Positions 25,875 through 33,714 of a stretch of 64,000 nucleotides of DNA are shown piece after piece (within the stretch, counting starts at the first letter, position 1; every line of letters starts with the position of its first letter). Location: assembly GCF_003545695.1 (NCBI RefSeq), contig NZ_QUZZ01000007.1:248001-312000 (forward strand). Reading direction: 5' to 3'. The notes beneath the pieces are model-generated. The model made no database searches. It was not told the origin of the DNA and saw only the letters and a list, made by a program, of their open reading frames with translations. A program made the translations under genes and the position numbers. This DNA comes from Taibaiella helva (GTDB lineage Bacteria; Bacteroidota; Bacteroidia; Chitinophagales; Chitinophagaceae).

Positions 25875-26591
25875 CTAACGCGATATCAGCCGCTTGTGCA
25901 CTACCTCTTTAAAAAAATCATGCTTATAGCTTTCTCCTATGGTCAGCTCCTGCTCCTGCACTGTGACTACAAAGCCGTCGGTAGAGCTGATGTGATCCTT
26001 ATTGACTACAGCAGAACGGCTGACACGAATAAACCGGCCTTTGGGCAGCTGTTCGTAAATGGTCTTCAGGTTCATGGCCGTAATGATCTTCTGATCAGCT
26101 TTATGGATCACGACATAGTCCTTCAACGCTTCGATATATAGAACATCGGCATACTGTACCTTCATGAATTTACGGTCGGCCTTGATATAAACATAATCTT
26201 CTGAGAAATCGCCGGGATCGGCAATATGCTGGCCGAGCAGGGTAATATAAGCCTTCGCCTTGGCCAGCGCCTTGCGGAAGCGGTCGGGCTTTACCGGCTT
26301 CAGCATATAGTCAAGCGCCTGGATATTATAGCTTTCTACAGCATACTGAGGGTGCGCGGTGGTAAAGATGATCATGGTTTCGGGGCTGATCTTCTGGGCC
26401 AGCTCAAGGCCGGTTTGCCCCGGCATTTCAATATCCAGGAATACCAGGTCGGGACGCAATGCAGGGATCAGGGTCTCTGCCTCTTCAGGGTCGCCCAGGC
26501 TGGCCAGCAATGTCATCTCCTTGTTGTCGCCGATAAGGATCTTCAGGGCTTCACGCGCCAAAGGCTCATCGTCGATGATGATACAGGTCAT
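25875..26591 (-). CDS. LytTR-family response regulator
   Basis: A 238-residue response regulator. The receiver domain (residues 1-115) has the acidic pocket DDE at 7-9 and the phosphoacceptor D53 in FLDIEMPG, with K at about 109. The C-terminal LytTR DNA-binding domain (about 140-238) shows the VYIKADRKFMKVQYADVLYIEALKDY pattern split over adjacent beta strands. Its start overlaps the stop of the cognate kinase by 4 bases. The pair is of the Bacteroidota LytS/YehU-LytR type; target genes are unknown, with the downstream beta-barrel gene on the far side of the kinase as one possibility. Confidence 0.93.
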   Translation of the reverse strand: MTCIIIDDEPLAREALKILIGDNKEMTLLASLGDPEEAETLIPALRPDLVFLDIEMPGQTGLELAQKISPETMIIFTTAHPQYAVESYNIQALDYMLKPVKPDRFRKALAKAKAYITLLGQHIADPGDFSEDYVYIKADRKFMKVQYADVLYIEALKDYVVIHKADQKIITAMNLKTIYEQLPKGRFIRVSRSAVVNKDHISSTDGFVVTVQEQELTIGESYKHDFFKEVVHKRLISR

Positions 26592-27670
26592 AGGGGTACT
26601 TTTAGGGTAACGGAAAAACTCTCCTCGGTTTCACGGATCACCAGGTCATGTTTTGACCCGTAATTGAGATCCAACCATCTATTGACACTTAAAAGCCCTA
26701 ATCCCCCCTCTTTACCCGGAACTTTTTTTTGAGCGGCCCGTTTGGAGTTGATGCAAAGGAAAAGCAAATGATCTTTTTCGATATGAAAAAGCAGGTCGAC
26801 GACTGCGACACGGTTGCCGAAAACGTTATGCTTGATGGCGTTTTCGACAAAGGTGATGAAGAGGAAAGGCGGGATCATAATGGCCTCGGGATCGCCCTCT
26901 ACCGTTATGGTGAAGTTGAAATAATCTTTCCTTATTTTCTCCAGGGTAAGAAAATCTTCAATGAACCGTATCTCGGCATTGAGGAAGACATTGGCCTTGG
27001 CGCTGTCGTAAAGCTGGTACCGCAGCAGGTCCGACAGCCGGAGCAGCAGCTCGGAGGCTTTTTTATGATCCTGGTGGGTAAGGACATTGATATTGTTCAG
27101 CATATTGAACAGGAAATGGGGCGTGATCTGGTTCTTGAGCAGGTTCAGCTCCGACTCCACCCGGTATTTTTCCAGCTCGTTAATGGTAATGCTGTCGTCG
27201 ATCCATCGCTTAAACAGTTTGAGCGCAGTGGAAGACAACAGGAAAACGGCGAATACAATGATGAGCGCCAGCAATCCCTGGAGCGCATCGTCGTTCCGTT
27301 CCCTGGGTGTTACGCGGTAGGGGTCCCATGCGACGTCGAGCGCCAGGGCGCCCAGGAGCAGCAGGACCAGCATCAGCGCGGCAAAGAGCACATAGCGGAA
27401 ATATTTGCCCTGGAACAGGTAGCGGGGCACCAGGAAATACATATTGGTGTATAGTGGCAGCAGGAACAGGTAGACCAGGTTGGCCGGCTGTATGAAATAA
27501 GTTTCCGGTTTGCGGAATTCTTTGAAGCTGGAAAAGAAAGCCAGCATCAGGATGAGAATTACCAGCGCATGCCTGGGCATCCGGAAGCGCCTGTCGAAAA
27601 GGAAAATGTATAAATAGGTCCTGCGGGGATCAAAGTCCCTTGCCTGTCCCTGATCGGTAAGAGCAGTCAT
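26588..27670 (-). CDS. LytS/YehU-type membrane sensor histidine kinase
   Basis: A 360-residue sensor kinase with four predicted transmembrane helices in the first 150 residues and no periplasmic domain of size. The His_kinase domain has the phosphoacceptor H185 in NQITPHFLFNML, followed by an ATPase domain with VENAIKHNVFG and the closing GGLGLLSVNRWL. It pairs with the LytTR regulator by a 4-base overlap. The signal is unknown, but such short-loop kinases often sense membrane state or peptides. Confidence 0.92.
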   Translation of the reverse strand: MTALTDQGQARDFDPRRTYLYIFLFDRRFRMPRHALVILILMLAFFSSFKEFRKPETYFIQPANLVYLFLLPLYTNMYFLVPRYLFQGKYFRYVLFAALMLVLLLLGALALDVAWDPYRVTPRERNDDALQGLLALIIVFAVFLLSSTALKLFKRWIDDSITINELEKYRVESELNLLKNQITPHFLFNMLNNINVLTHQDHKKASELLLRLSDLLRYQLYDSAKANVFLNAEIRFIEDFLTLEKIRKDYFNFTITVEGDPEAIMIPPFLFITFVENAIKHNVFGNRVAVVDLLFHIEKDHLLFLCINSKRAAQKKVPGKEGGLGLLSVNRWLDLNYGSKHDLVIRETEESFSVTLKVPL

Positions 27671-27756
27671 GATCGCAAATTCGGAAAAGGATAAAATGAA
27701 AGGAGGACGTTTTGCGGCGAAATTAGGTCAATCCGGCTACCACTCGTTTTGCCTGG

Positions 27757-28329
27757 TTAATGGAACATCCAGAACAGGCTCAGCTGGATCACACTGTTCT
27801 TAAAGTCGGGGCTGATATCGCGTCCGGAAAAGTCACCGGCTTTTGAAAGCCCGGCCAGGTAACGTGCGCCAAAGCCGAAGCCTGCTCCCGATTGGTATCC
27901 CATGCCCATACCTGCCGAAAGGTCCAGGTTGCGGGTGAAGCTGCTGAAGCTTTGCTCCGGTATCCTTTCAGAAGAGCGATAACCAAACTGCGGACCGATC
28001 TCGAGGTAAAATCCCCCGGAAGCCTTCAGCTTCAGCATTACGGGCAAGGTAATGTATTGCGTTCTGAGGGTCTCACTTTTCCCGTTCGTGGTTACTTTAG
28101 CGCCCTGTGTAGAGAACAGCACTTCCGGCTGCAGCGACAGCACGCGCCCGAAGCCGAAGCTGAGCATACCTCCCAGGTGATAGCCGACCAGCGCTTTGGA
28201 CTGCATATTGCCGCCGGCATAGCCGCTGATGTTCATTCCGCCCTTGGCGCCCAGACCGAAGGATTGCGCCCTGGCGCCCGCAGCGGCACATGCTATTAAT
28301 AACAATGTTGCTGTTGTTTGCTTCATCAT
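27757..28329 (-). CDS. Outer-membrane beta-barrel protein
   Basis: A 190-residue outer-membrane protein. A signal peptide ends at ARA (about residue 21), and the rest alternates Gly and aromatic residues in the manner of the small beta-barrel family (LGAKGGMNISGYAGG, LSLQPEVLFSTQGAK, YLEIGPQFGY, ending in LSLFWMFH). It probably forms an 8- to 10-stranded barrel. Monocistronic; it lies upstream of the LytS kinase on the same strand with 86 bases between them. Confidence 0.88.
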   Translation of the reverse strand: MMKQTTATLLLIACAAAGARAQSFGLGAKGGMNISGYAGGNMQSKALVGYHLGGMLSFGFGRVLSLQPEVLFSTQGAKVTTNGKSETLRTQYITLPVMLKLKASGGFYLEIGPQFGYRSSERIPEQSFSSFTRNLDLSAGMGMGYQSGAGFGFGARYLAGLSKAGDFSGRDISPDFKNSVIQLSLFWMFH

Positions 28330-28582
28330 GTGTATTGCCGGAAGACAGTCCGGCGCCCGATCAGACAGTTAACATGCAGGTACGGTGCTGCAAGACAGCG
28401 TGGCACAGCCCGGTAAAAATAGGCGAAGCATGTCGGCGCCTGCCAGTTATTATACGGAGTGGTACAATTATTCTACCAAGCCGCCTGATGAGCGGCATAC
28501 CACGGATATTAACGCTGTCCGGTCCCTGAAGAACAGGCGCTGACCTGCAGGGATGACGCCTGTTTTAAGAGCGCAAAGAGTG

Positions 28583-28762
28583 CTAGCATTCCAGGCATTG
28601 GTGTCCTCCTGCGGGTATGGTGCGACAGGTGTATTGGTGCCAGTAAGAAGCATGGTTACAGGTAAGGTCGGGATGGCGGGCAACTGGCTGAGCAGTAGTC
28701 GTAGGATTTAGCCGTTTGCCCGGGGCGCGTTGCTGCAGTGTCAGGACAAAGTCCTTATTCAG
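28583..28762 (-). pseudogene. Frame-broken lanthipeptide-like precursor
   Basis: The minus strand reads LNKDFVLTLQQRAPGK, then TCNHASYWHQYTCRTIPAG and ends in a Cys-rich HQCLEC before TAG at 28583. The beginning fits the leader L-x-K-K-x-[IV]-x-x-L of the other lanthipeptide-like genes here. There is no in-frame start; the ATG at 28768-28770 is separated from it by a run of six C (plus-strand G at 28762-28767). One extra C would join them as M-P-P-L-N-K. So it is either decayed, phase-variable or a sequencing artefact. The other bases of the 28330-28868 gap hold nothing I can support. Confidence 0.45.
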
Positions 28763-28868
28763 GGGGGCATTGCTTTTCTGATGATGAGGTCAGGGTAAAG
28801 ATAATGCCGCATGCTGCATTTTTCCTGCAGTAAGGCTATGTAACTTGCATAAAACCAAACCCAAAAAA

Positions 28869-29117
28869 ATGAAAAAGAAAACCATGAATGCCCGGCTATC
28901 TTTGCGCAAGAAGACCATTATGATCCTAAGCGACGACCAGGGAGGAAGCGTAATGGGCGGTGTAACCAATACGGAAGCGCTGTCGGCCTGCCAGACGAAT
29001 TGCGATGCCTGTACCGGCACGCCTGTAGGCACTATCAAGCAGACCTGTAACCAGAATACCTGCATTATCTCCTGCGCGGGTACCTGCTTTAGCGGTATGC
29101 CTGGTTGCGTTTGTTAA
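28869..29117 (+). CDS. Class I lanthipeptide-like precursor (9 Cys)
   Basis: An 82-residue small peptide. The N-terminal part (MKKKTMNARLSLRKKTIMIL) matches the leader pattern of Bacteroidota class I lanthipeptides, L-x-L-x-K-K-x-I-x-x-L, and is followed by a Gly-Gly at residues 30-31 (VMGGV) where processing would be expected. The core after GGV has nine cysteines at residues 41, 45, 48, 60, 65, 69, 73, 80 and 82 and about twelve Ser/Thr for dehydration. I choose ATG 28869 over the upstream TTG. No dehydratase, cyclase or transporter gene is present in the window. It precedes a second precursor-like gene by 91 bases. Confidence 0.75.
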   Translation: MKKKTMNARLSLRKKTIMILSDDQGGSVMGGVTNTEALSACQTNCDACTGTPVGTIKQTCNQNTCIISCAGTCFSGMPGCVC

Positions 29118-29208
29118 AGAAGGCTTACATTTCCCCGGGAGGCTGTTCGATCACTTTCCGGGGAAATGATGTTCCCTATCTCTGATCTTGTCCATACAAG
29201 CCATACCC

Positions 29209-29409
29209 ATGAATAAAAAGAATCCTGGCCCCCGCCCTAAGCTGATCCTGCTTAAAAAGCACATCCATGCACTGGAACGGCCACTTCAGGCCGCTGTTGT
29301 GGCCGGTAACAAGGCAACCGGCGGTTCGGATAACAGCAATACTACCGTATGCGCCCATTGGCCACCACGGGCTGCCGATAACACGGTATGCCAGGAATGG
29401 CCGGTATAG
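29209..29409 (+). CDS. Lanthipeptide-like precursor (2 Cys)
   Basis: A 66-residue peptide that starts MNKKNPGPRPKLILLKKHIH. The segment KLILLKKHIHAL fits the same leader pattern as the genes at 28869, 48906 and 59924. The core is short, with Cys48 and Cys61, several Thr/Ser and the sequence TTVCAHWPP; it ends in CQEWPV. It lies 91 bases after another precursor in the same direction and may be co-expressed. Membership of the lanthipeptide family is less sure because the core holds only two cysteines. Confidence 0.55.
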   Translation: MNKKNPGPRPKLILLKKHIHALERPLQAAVVAGNKATGGSDNSNTTVCAHWPPRAADNTVCQEWPV

Positions 29410-29560
29410 TTGTAAGCTCTGCTATTTTTTATCGTTACACTCGCGGAGACACATTGTTTTTTCCATCGTTGTATTTGTAGCGAAATGCAATATCCCTGCC
29501 TGCAAACAAAGGCGTTGTGCATCTGTTATGCCTGGCAGGGTGTGATGGACACAATCTCCG

Positions 29561-29995
29561 TCAGGCCAGCGCCTCCGCTGCCTTTTTGATCTTATGCAAA
29601 GTGGCGAGCCAATAAAAGGCCAGGTGCTTTTCTATGGTCTCTGTAGGGAAATTGGACAGCGTTAAAGTGAGCAAGGTATCTTCCCCGTCCGGTTCCAGTA
29701 TAAAATCAAGCAGGGTATAATGCTCAGGCAGGTCGGGCAGGCGCGACAAGGAGCTAAGCTGGCTGTATTGCAGGCGCCGGGAGGGTTCGTAGCAGAGTAA
29801 GGTGCCCCTGTTTTCAAAGCGGATATGATGCCGCCCCCTGATGATAAAGGGTGTTCCTACCTCCCAGCTGGTATCGACCTCCAGCTGCATTTCCGGATCG
29901 CCCATCCATTGCAGCATAAGCATAGGTTCTGTCAGCAGCCGCCACACCTGTTGCGGCGCGGCTTTGATCAGGATCGGTTTTTCTACGGTATTCAT
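29561..29995 (-). CDS. SRPBCC family protein
   Basis: A 144-residue SRPBCC (START-like) protein. It begins VEKPILIKAAPQQVWRLLT, the common first strand and helix of this fold, and continues with LQWMGDPEMQLEVD and WEVGTPFIIRGRHH. A terminal helix completes the ligand pocket. The substrate is unknown. It is the second SRPBCC gene in the window and is not closely similar to the one at 24132-24590. It precedes a methyltransferase gene on the same strand only in distance, with the order methyltransferase, then SRPBCC. Confidence 0.86.
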   Translation of the reverse strand: MNTVEKPILIKAAPQQVWRLLTEPMLMLQWMGDPEMQLEVDTSWEVGTPFIIRGRHHIRFENRGTLLCYEPSRRLQYSQLSSLSRLPDLPEHYTLLDFILEPDGEDTLLTLTLSNFPTETIEKHLAFYWLATLHKIKKAAEALA

Positions 29996-30031
29996 TGAGG
30001 TAGGTATTGCTATGTTTGGGACAAGATAATG

Positions 30032-30775
30032 TTAGGATACCTGGCCGGTCTTCTGCGCGGCGATAAGAAGCATCATAGGCCGGCGCAGCTCCTCTTTCAT
30101 CGCTGCATTGCTGCGCAGCTCCGGCGCGGGCTGTGGCTCGACAAGCTTACAGATGGCGAAGCCGGCTTCAAGCAGATCGTTGATATAGGTGGTCAGGGTA
30201 CGATGGTATTTTGTGATGCGTTTACCCAGGAAAACGGCATCCCTTCTGCCTTCCGTATAATAGTTGTCTACAGGCCAGTAAAGCGGCCGGCCTTCCTGGT
30301 CCAGTATCCATTGCTGGGGGCCCTGCGCTGTAAAGACCGGGTGTTCGACCGAGAATACGAAATGTGCTGCGGGCGCAGTCCAGCGCGCTACCTTACGGCA
30401 GATCGCAGCGAAAGATTCCAGGTAGTGAAAGGCAAGCGAGCTGAGCACGATATCGAAAGCAGCATCGGCAAATTCAACTTCCCCGAGAGACGCCTGCCGG
30501 TAAACGATATTGTTCAGCCCGTTCTTTCCCTGCGCTACAGCGAGCATTTTTTCAGAAAGGTCGACACCGGTTACCGAAAGGGCGCCCTGCTCTGCTGCAT
30601 AACGGCAGTGCCAGCCGAAGCCGCAGCCCAGATCGAGCACCCGTTTGCCTTTGAAAGATGGAAGCATCTCGCGAAACCGGTACCATTCACCGGCGCCCTC
30701 AAGGCCTTTTACCGAGCGGTCCATATGGCTGTATTGAAGGAAGAAGTCCGGATCGTCGTAAGGGTTCTCTTTCAT
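30032..30775 (-). CDS. Class I SAM-dependent methyltransferase
   Basis: A 247-residue methyltransferase. Motif I is VLDLGCGFGWHCRYA, followed by VTGVDLSEKMLAVA and FDIVLSSLAFHYLES; the family pattern MKENPYDDPDFFLQYSHMDR at the N-terminus supports ATG 30775. The C-terminal half carries an HRTLTTYINDLLEAGF block typical of UbiE/MenG-like small-molecule methyltransferases. The substrate is unknown. The longer start at 30814 would run into a repeat region and is less likely. Confidence 0.9.
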   Translation of the reverse strand: MKENPYDDPDFFLQYSHMDRSVKGLEGAGEWYRFREMLPSFKGKRVLDLGCGFGWHCRYAAEQGALSVTGVDLSEKMLAVAQGKNGLNNIVYRQASLGEVEFADAAFDIVLSSLAFHYLESFAAICRKVARWTAPAAHFVFSVEHPVFTAQGPQQWILDQEGRPLYWPVDNYYTEGRRDAVFLGKRITKYHRTLTTYINDLLEAGFAICKLVEPQPAPELRSNAAMKEELRRPMMLLIAAQKTGQVS

Positions 30776-30811
30776 CTGCGTTATTGGTTTATGGAAGGCG
30801 TAAAGGTATTT

Positions 30812-30934
30812 CAAATTCCAAATTCAAAATTCCAAATACCAACTTTCAAGGTACAAGTACCAAATACCAATTTCCAAGACCAGTTTGCAGTTCCCAATAC
30901 CCAATACCCAATACCCAATACCCAATACCCAATA
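30812..30934. repeat. Degenerate simple repeat and six CCCAATA units
   Basis: Six tandem CCCAATA heptamers lie at 30893-30934. They are preceded from 30812 by a degenerate AT-rich stretch of TTCCAAAT/ATACCAA variants. The following bases (TCTAATGTCTAACATC around 30973-31000) echo the sequence after the second array at 49116, where it appears as TCTAATATCTAATATC. It is intergenic between the methyltransferase start and the T9SS gene promoter region. Reading through it gives repeats like NTQYPIP, which are artefacts. Confidence 0.9.
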
Positions 30935-31124
30935 CTTACAATAGCTTACATGTCCTTCTTTCGCCCAAATTTCTAATGTCTAACATCTAACATCTCTTTT
31001 TACGATAATTCACCTGCTTTATTTATGAATTATAGATCGATTGTATAAATTATCAGCCTGGGGTGATTAGCAGGATTTTATGGCACTTGTTTTGAACTGC
31101 GAAACTCAAGAAACAGTTTAAAAC

Positions 31125-32960
31125 ATGAAACTTCTATCCTACATCATTACCGGGGCTGCTCTCTGCTTCTCCCTGGTTCAAACTGCCCAGGCACAATTCA
31201 GCATTAACGAAACATTCCGTAACAGTACCATCAGCAGCGGGATCACGCTCGGTGGCAATGCCTACCTTACTTCCGGCGCCGGCGATCCGCAGGGCCAGGG
31301 CTGGCTGCGGCTTACAGGCGACAGCAACTACCAGGCGGGCTATGCTGTGATCCAGCAGGCTTTTCCTTCGGCGATGGGCGTGCTCGTCGATTTCGAGTAT
31401 GTTACCTGGAGCCGGCCCGGTGCGGGCAATGGCGCCGATGGTATCTCGCTTTTCCTTTTCGACGCTGCACAGTCAGAGTCGTTTCATGCCGGTGGCTACG
31501 GCGGTTCACTGGGCTATTCCAAGCGTACCGAGGCGGCTGGCCTCAGCGGTGGCTACCTGGGGCTCGGGCTCGACGAGTTCGGCAACTATTCCAATCCTAC
31601 GGAAGGCAGGGTAGGCGGACCGGGATTCACTAAAAATGCAGTGGCATTGAGAGGCCCTGCGCCGGACTACGCTTACCTCTCGGGCAACCAGGTGATCTCC
31701 GATGATTCCGGCAATGGCGACAATGGGGGTATCGATTATAATACCACAACGGCTACAAGGCCCACGGCGAGCCAGTTTTACCGCAGGGTACAGATCAGCC
31801 TGGAGCCTTATAATGGTACCTACAGGGTAACCGTCAAATGGAAAAAGCATGCTTCTGATCCGTTTACTACTTTATTCGGGCCGGTAACCATGACCAGCCT
31901 TCCACCGGCGATGCTGAAGCTCGGCCTGGCCTCCTCAACCGGCGCTCAGCACAATTTTCACGAGATCAGGAACCTGATCATTACTACTCCCGGCAATATC
32001 TCTGTCGACAAACAGGGGCCGGAATACATCGACCTGAACGGCGGCCGTAACAACCTGAGCTATGATATTACAGTAAGCAATGGCTCTACTGTAGCTTTGA
32101 ATGATATCCAGGTAAGGGACCTTCTGCCCGCAGGATATGCGCTGAGCGTGGATACCGGCATCAGCATCGAAAATTATGGCAACCCTGCCAATACGGTAAA
32201 CAATCTTAACATCAGCAACGGTGTATTGAGCGGTACAGCAAGCATTGCGGCCAACTCGGAAGTAACCCTGCACCTCAGGGGCGTAATCAATGGGCTGACT
32301 GTAGGACAATCGATACGCAATACGGTGCGCATCAGCTCGGCTTCGATACAGGACCAGGATACAACGAACAATGTAGATACGGTGTACACGCTGGTACAGG
32401 CTCCTTTGCCGGTTACCTTATCTTCTTTTACCGCCAGTCCTGCAGGTAGTGATGTGCTGTTGTCCTGGGTTACCGCTATGGAGATCAATAACGATCATTT
32501 CGAGATCGAGCGTAGTGCTGATGGCAAGCAATTCCAGACCGTGGGCCATGTAAAAGGCAGCGGCGACACCAAAGAGCTGCATCATTATGAGCTGCGCGAT
32601 GCCGGAGCGATGGAGCAACCGGTAAGCGCGCTGTATTACCGCCTGAAGCAGGTAGACCGCGATGGCCGCAGCGAATACAGCGTGGTGCGCCAGGTAAGCC
32701 TGCAGCATGAAGAAGGTGTTGTGCTCTATCCTGTGCCTTTTAATGAGGTATTGAATCTCCGCGTACGGTCGGCAGCAGCGGCCGAGGCTTCTGTAGCGAT
32801 CTACAGCATCGACGGCCGCCAACTGGTACGTCAGGCAGTAACTTTGCAGAAAGGATACAACGAGATCGCGCTGAAATCCGGAGCAGCCTGGCCTGCAGGT
32901 ATGTATACTGTTGAATATACAACACAGGGACAGGTGTACCGGTACAAGGTCGCGAAGTAA
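31125..32960 (+). CDS. Exported lectin-like T9SS cargo protein
   Basis: A 611-residue secreted protein. Signal peptide to about residue 24 (QTAQAQ). Residues about 25-290 look like an L-type lectin fold (FSINETFRN, GNGADGISLFLFDA, YRRVQISLEPYN). A DUF11-like domain follows (about 300-425, VDKQGPEYIDLNGG and VRDLLPAGYAL). A linker of beta-rich sequence then leads to a T9SS type A sorting domain at about 535-611 (VVLYPVPFNEVL, IYSIDGRQLV, PAGMYTVEY, ending YRYKVAK). It would be exported by type IX secretion to the surface, perhaps to bind glycans. A terminator hairpin lies 24 bases after the stop. Confidence 0.9.
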   Translation: MKLLSYIITGAALCFSLVQTAQAQFSINETFRNSTISSGITLGGNAYLTSGAGDPQGQGWLRLTGDSNYQAGYAVIQQAFPSAMGVLVDFEYVTWSRPGAGNGADGISLFLFDAAQSESFHAGGYGGSLGYSKRTEAAGLSGGYLGLGLDEFGNYSNPTEGRVGGPGFTKNAVALRGPAPDYAYLSGNQVISDDSGNGDNGGIDYNTTTATRPTASQFYRRVQISLEPYNGTYRVTVKWKKHASDPFTTLFGPVTMTSLPPAMLKLGLASSTGAQHNFHEIRNLIITTPGNISVDKQGPEYIDLNGGRNNLSYDITVSNGSTVALNDIQVRDLLPAGYALSVDTGISIENYGNPANTVNNLNISNGVLSGTASIAANSEVTLHLRGVINGLTVGQSIRNTVRISSASIQDQDTTNNVDTVYTLVQAPLPVTLSSFTASPAGSDVLLSWVTAMEINNDHFEIERSADGKQFQTVGHVKGSGDTKELHHYELRDAGAMEQPVSALYYRLKQVDRDGRSEYSVVRQVSLQHEEGVVLYPVPFNEVLNLRVRSAAAAEASVAIYSIDGRQLVRQAVTLQKGYNEIALKSGAAWPAGMYTVEYTTQGQVYRYKVAK

Positions 32961-32983
32961 ATCATAAGGCTGTGTGGAAACAG

Positions 32984-33021
32984 AAAACCTGGCTGCTCCG
33001 GAAAGGAGCAGCCAGGTTTTT
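32984..33021. terminator. Bidirectional terminator between 32960 and 33065
   Basis: AAAACCTGGCTGCTCC at 32984-32999 pairs exactly with GGAGCAGCCAGGTTTT at 33005-33020 around a 5-base loop, followed by T. It is 24 bases after the plus-strand T9SS gene and 44 bases beyond the stop of the minus-strand response regulator, so it can serve both. Confidence 0.88.
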
Positions 33022-33064
33022 CAATGCTCGTTTACTTCCGGTCTTTGTGTATCAGTCGCTGTAT

Positions 33065-33709
33065 TTATCTTAAGAGGTGCTGCTCTACAACGACCCTTAC
33101 CAGCTCGGCGGTGTTCTTCACTTCCAGCTTCTGAAGCAGGCTGAAGCGATGTGTTTCCACGGTGCGGATGCTGATGCCCAGCTGCAGGGCAATGTCCTGG
33201 CTCGAAAGCCCGTTCATAATGAGCCCCATGATTTCCTTTTCTTTATGGGTAAGCAAAGAAGCTGTTTTCTCTGATTTTTTCTTTTTACGCAGAATGCCGG
33301 TCAGCAATTGCTTCTTCAGCGTTTCTTCGAGGAACAGCTCGCCGTAAAAAACGCTGGTTACGGCCTGTAGCAGGAGGTTATGATCGGTGTTGCTTTTAAG
33401 CAGGTAGCCGGCACAGCCGATCTGCATCATCTCCTCGATATGATAGCTCTCTTCCCGCGCCGAAAGGATAATGATCTTCACCGCCGGGTGGCGTTTCATC
33501 ACTTCCAGGGCCAAAGCTTTGCCGGTATAGTCGGGGAGCTGCAGGTCCAGCAACAGCACATCGGGCGTACCTGATGCAAGTCCTTCAAGAAGATCGTGGC
33601 CATTGGCATAAGCGCCGCATAGCTGTATCTGCTCGCCTGCGGCCAGTACATTGCGTAATCCTTCTCTTACCAGGTGATGATCGTCGGCGATCGCTACTTT
33701 AATAGGCAT
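33065..33709 (-). CDS. NarL/FixJ-type response regulator
   Basis: A 214-residue response regulator with an N-terminal receiver and a C-terminal LuxR helix-turn-helix. The phosphoacceptor is D55 in LLLDLQLPD, with acidic DDHH at 9-12. The output domain has LTHKEKEIMGLIMNGLSSQ and GISIRTVETHRFSLLQKL. It is the partner of the TPR histidine kinase directly upstream, 5 bases apart on the same strand. Regulon unknown. Confidence 0.93.
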   Translation of the reverse strand: MPIKVAIADDHHLVREGLRNVLAAGEQIQLCGAYANGHDLLEGLASGTPDVLLLDLQLPDYTGKALALEVMKRHPAVKIIILSAREESYHIEEMMQIGCAGYLLKSNTDHNLLLQAVTSVFYGELFLEETLKKQLLTGILRKKKKSEKTASLLTHKEKEIMGLIMNGLSSQDIALQLGISIRTVETHRFSLLQKLEVKNTAELVRVVVEQHLLR

Positions 33710-33714
33710 ATGGT

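Noticed and set aside
30893-30934. CRISPR-like array
   Set aside because: The repeats are continuous heptamers without spacers and no cas gene is present.
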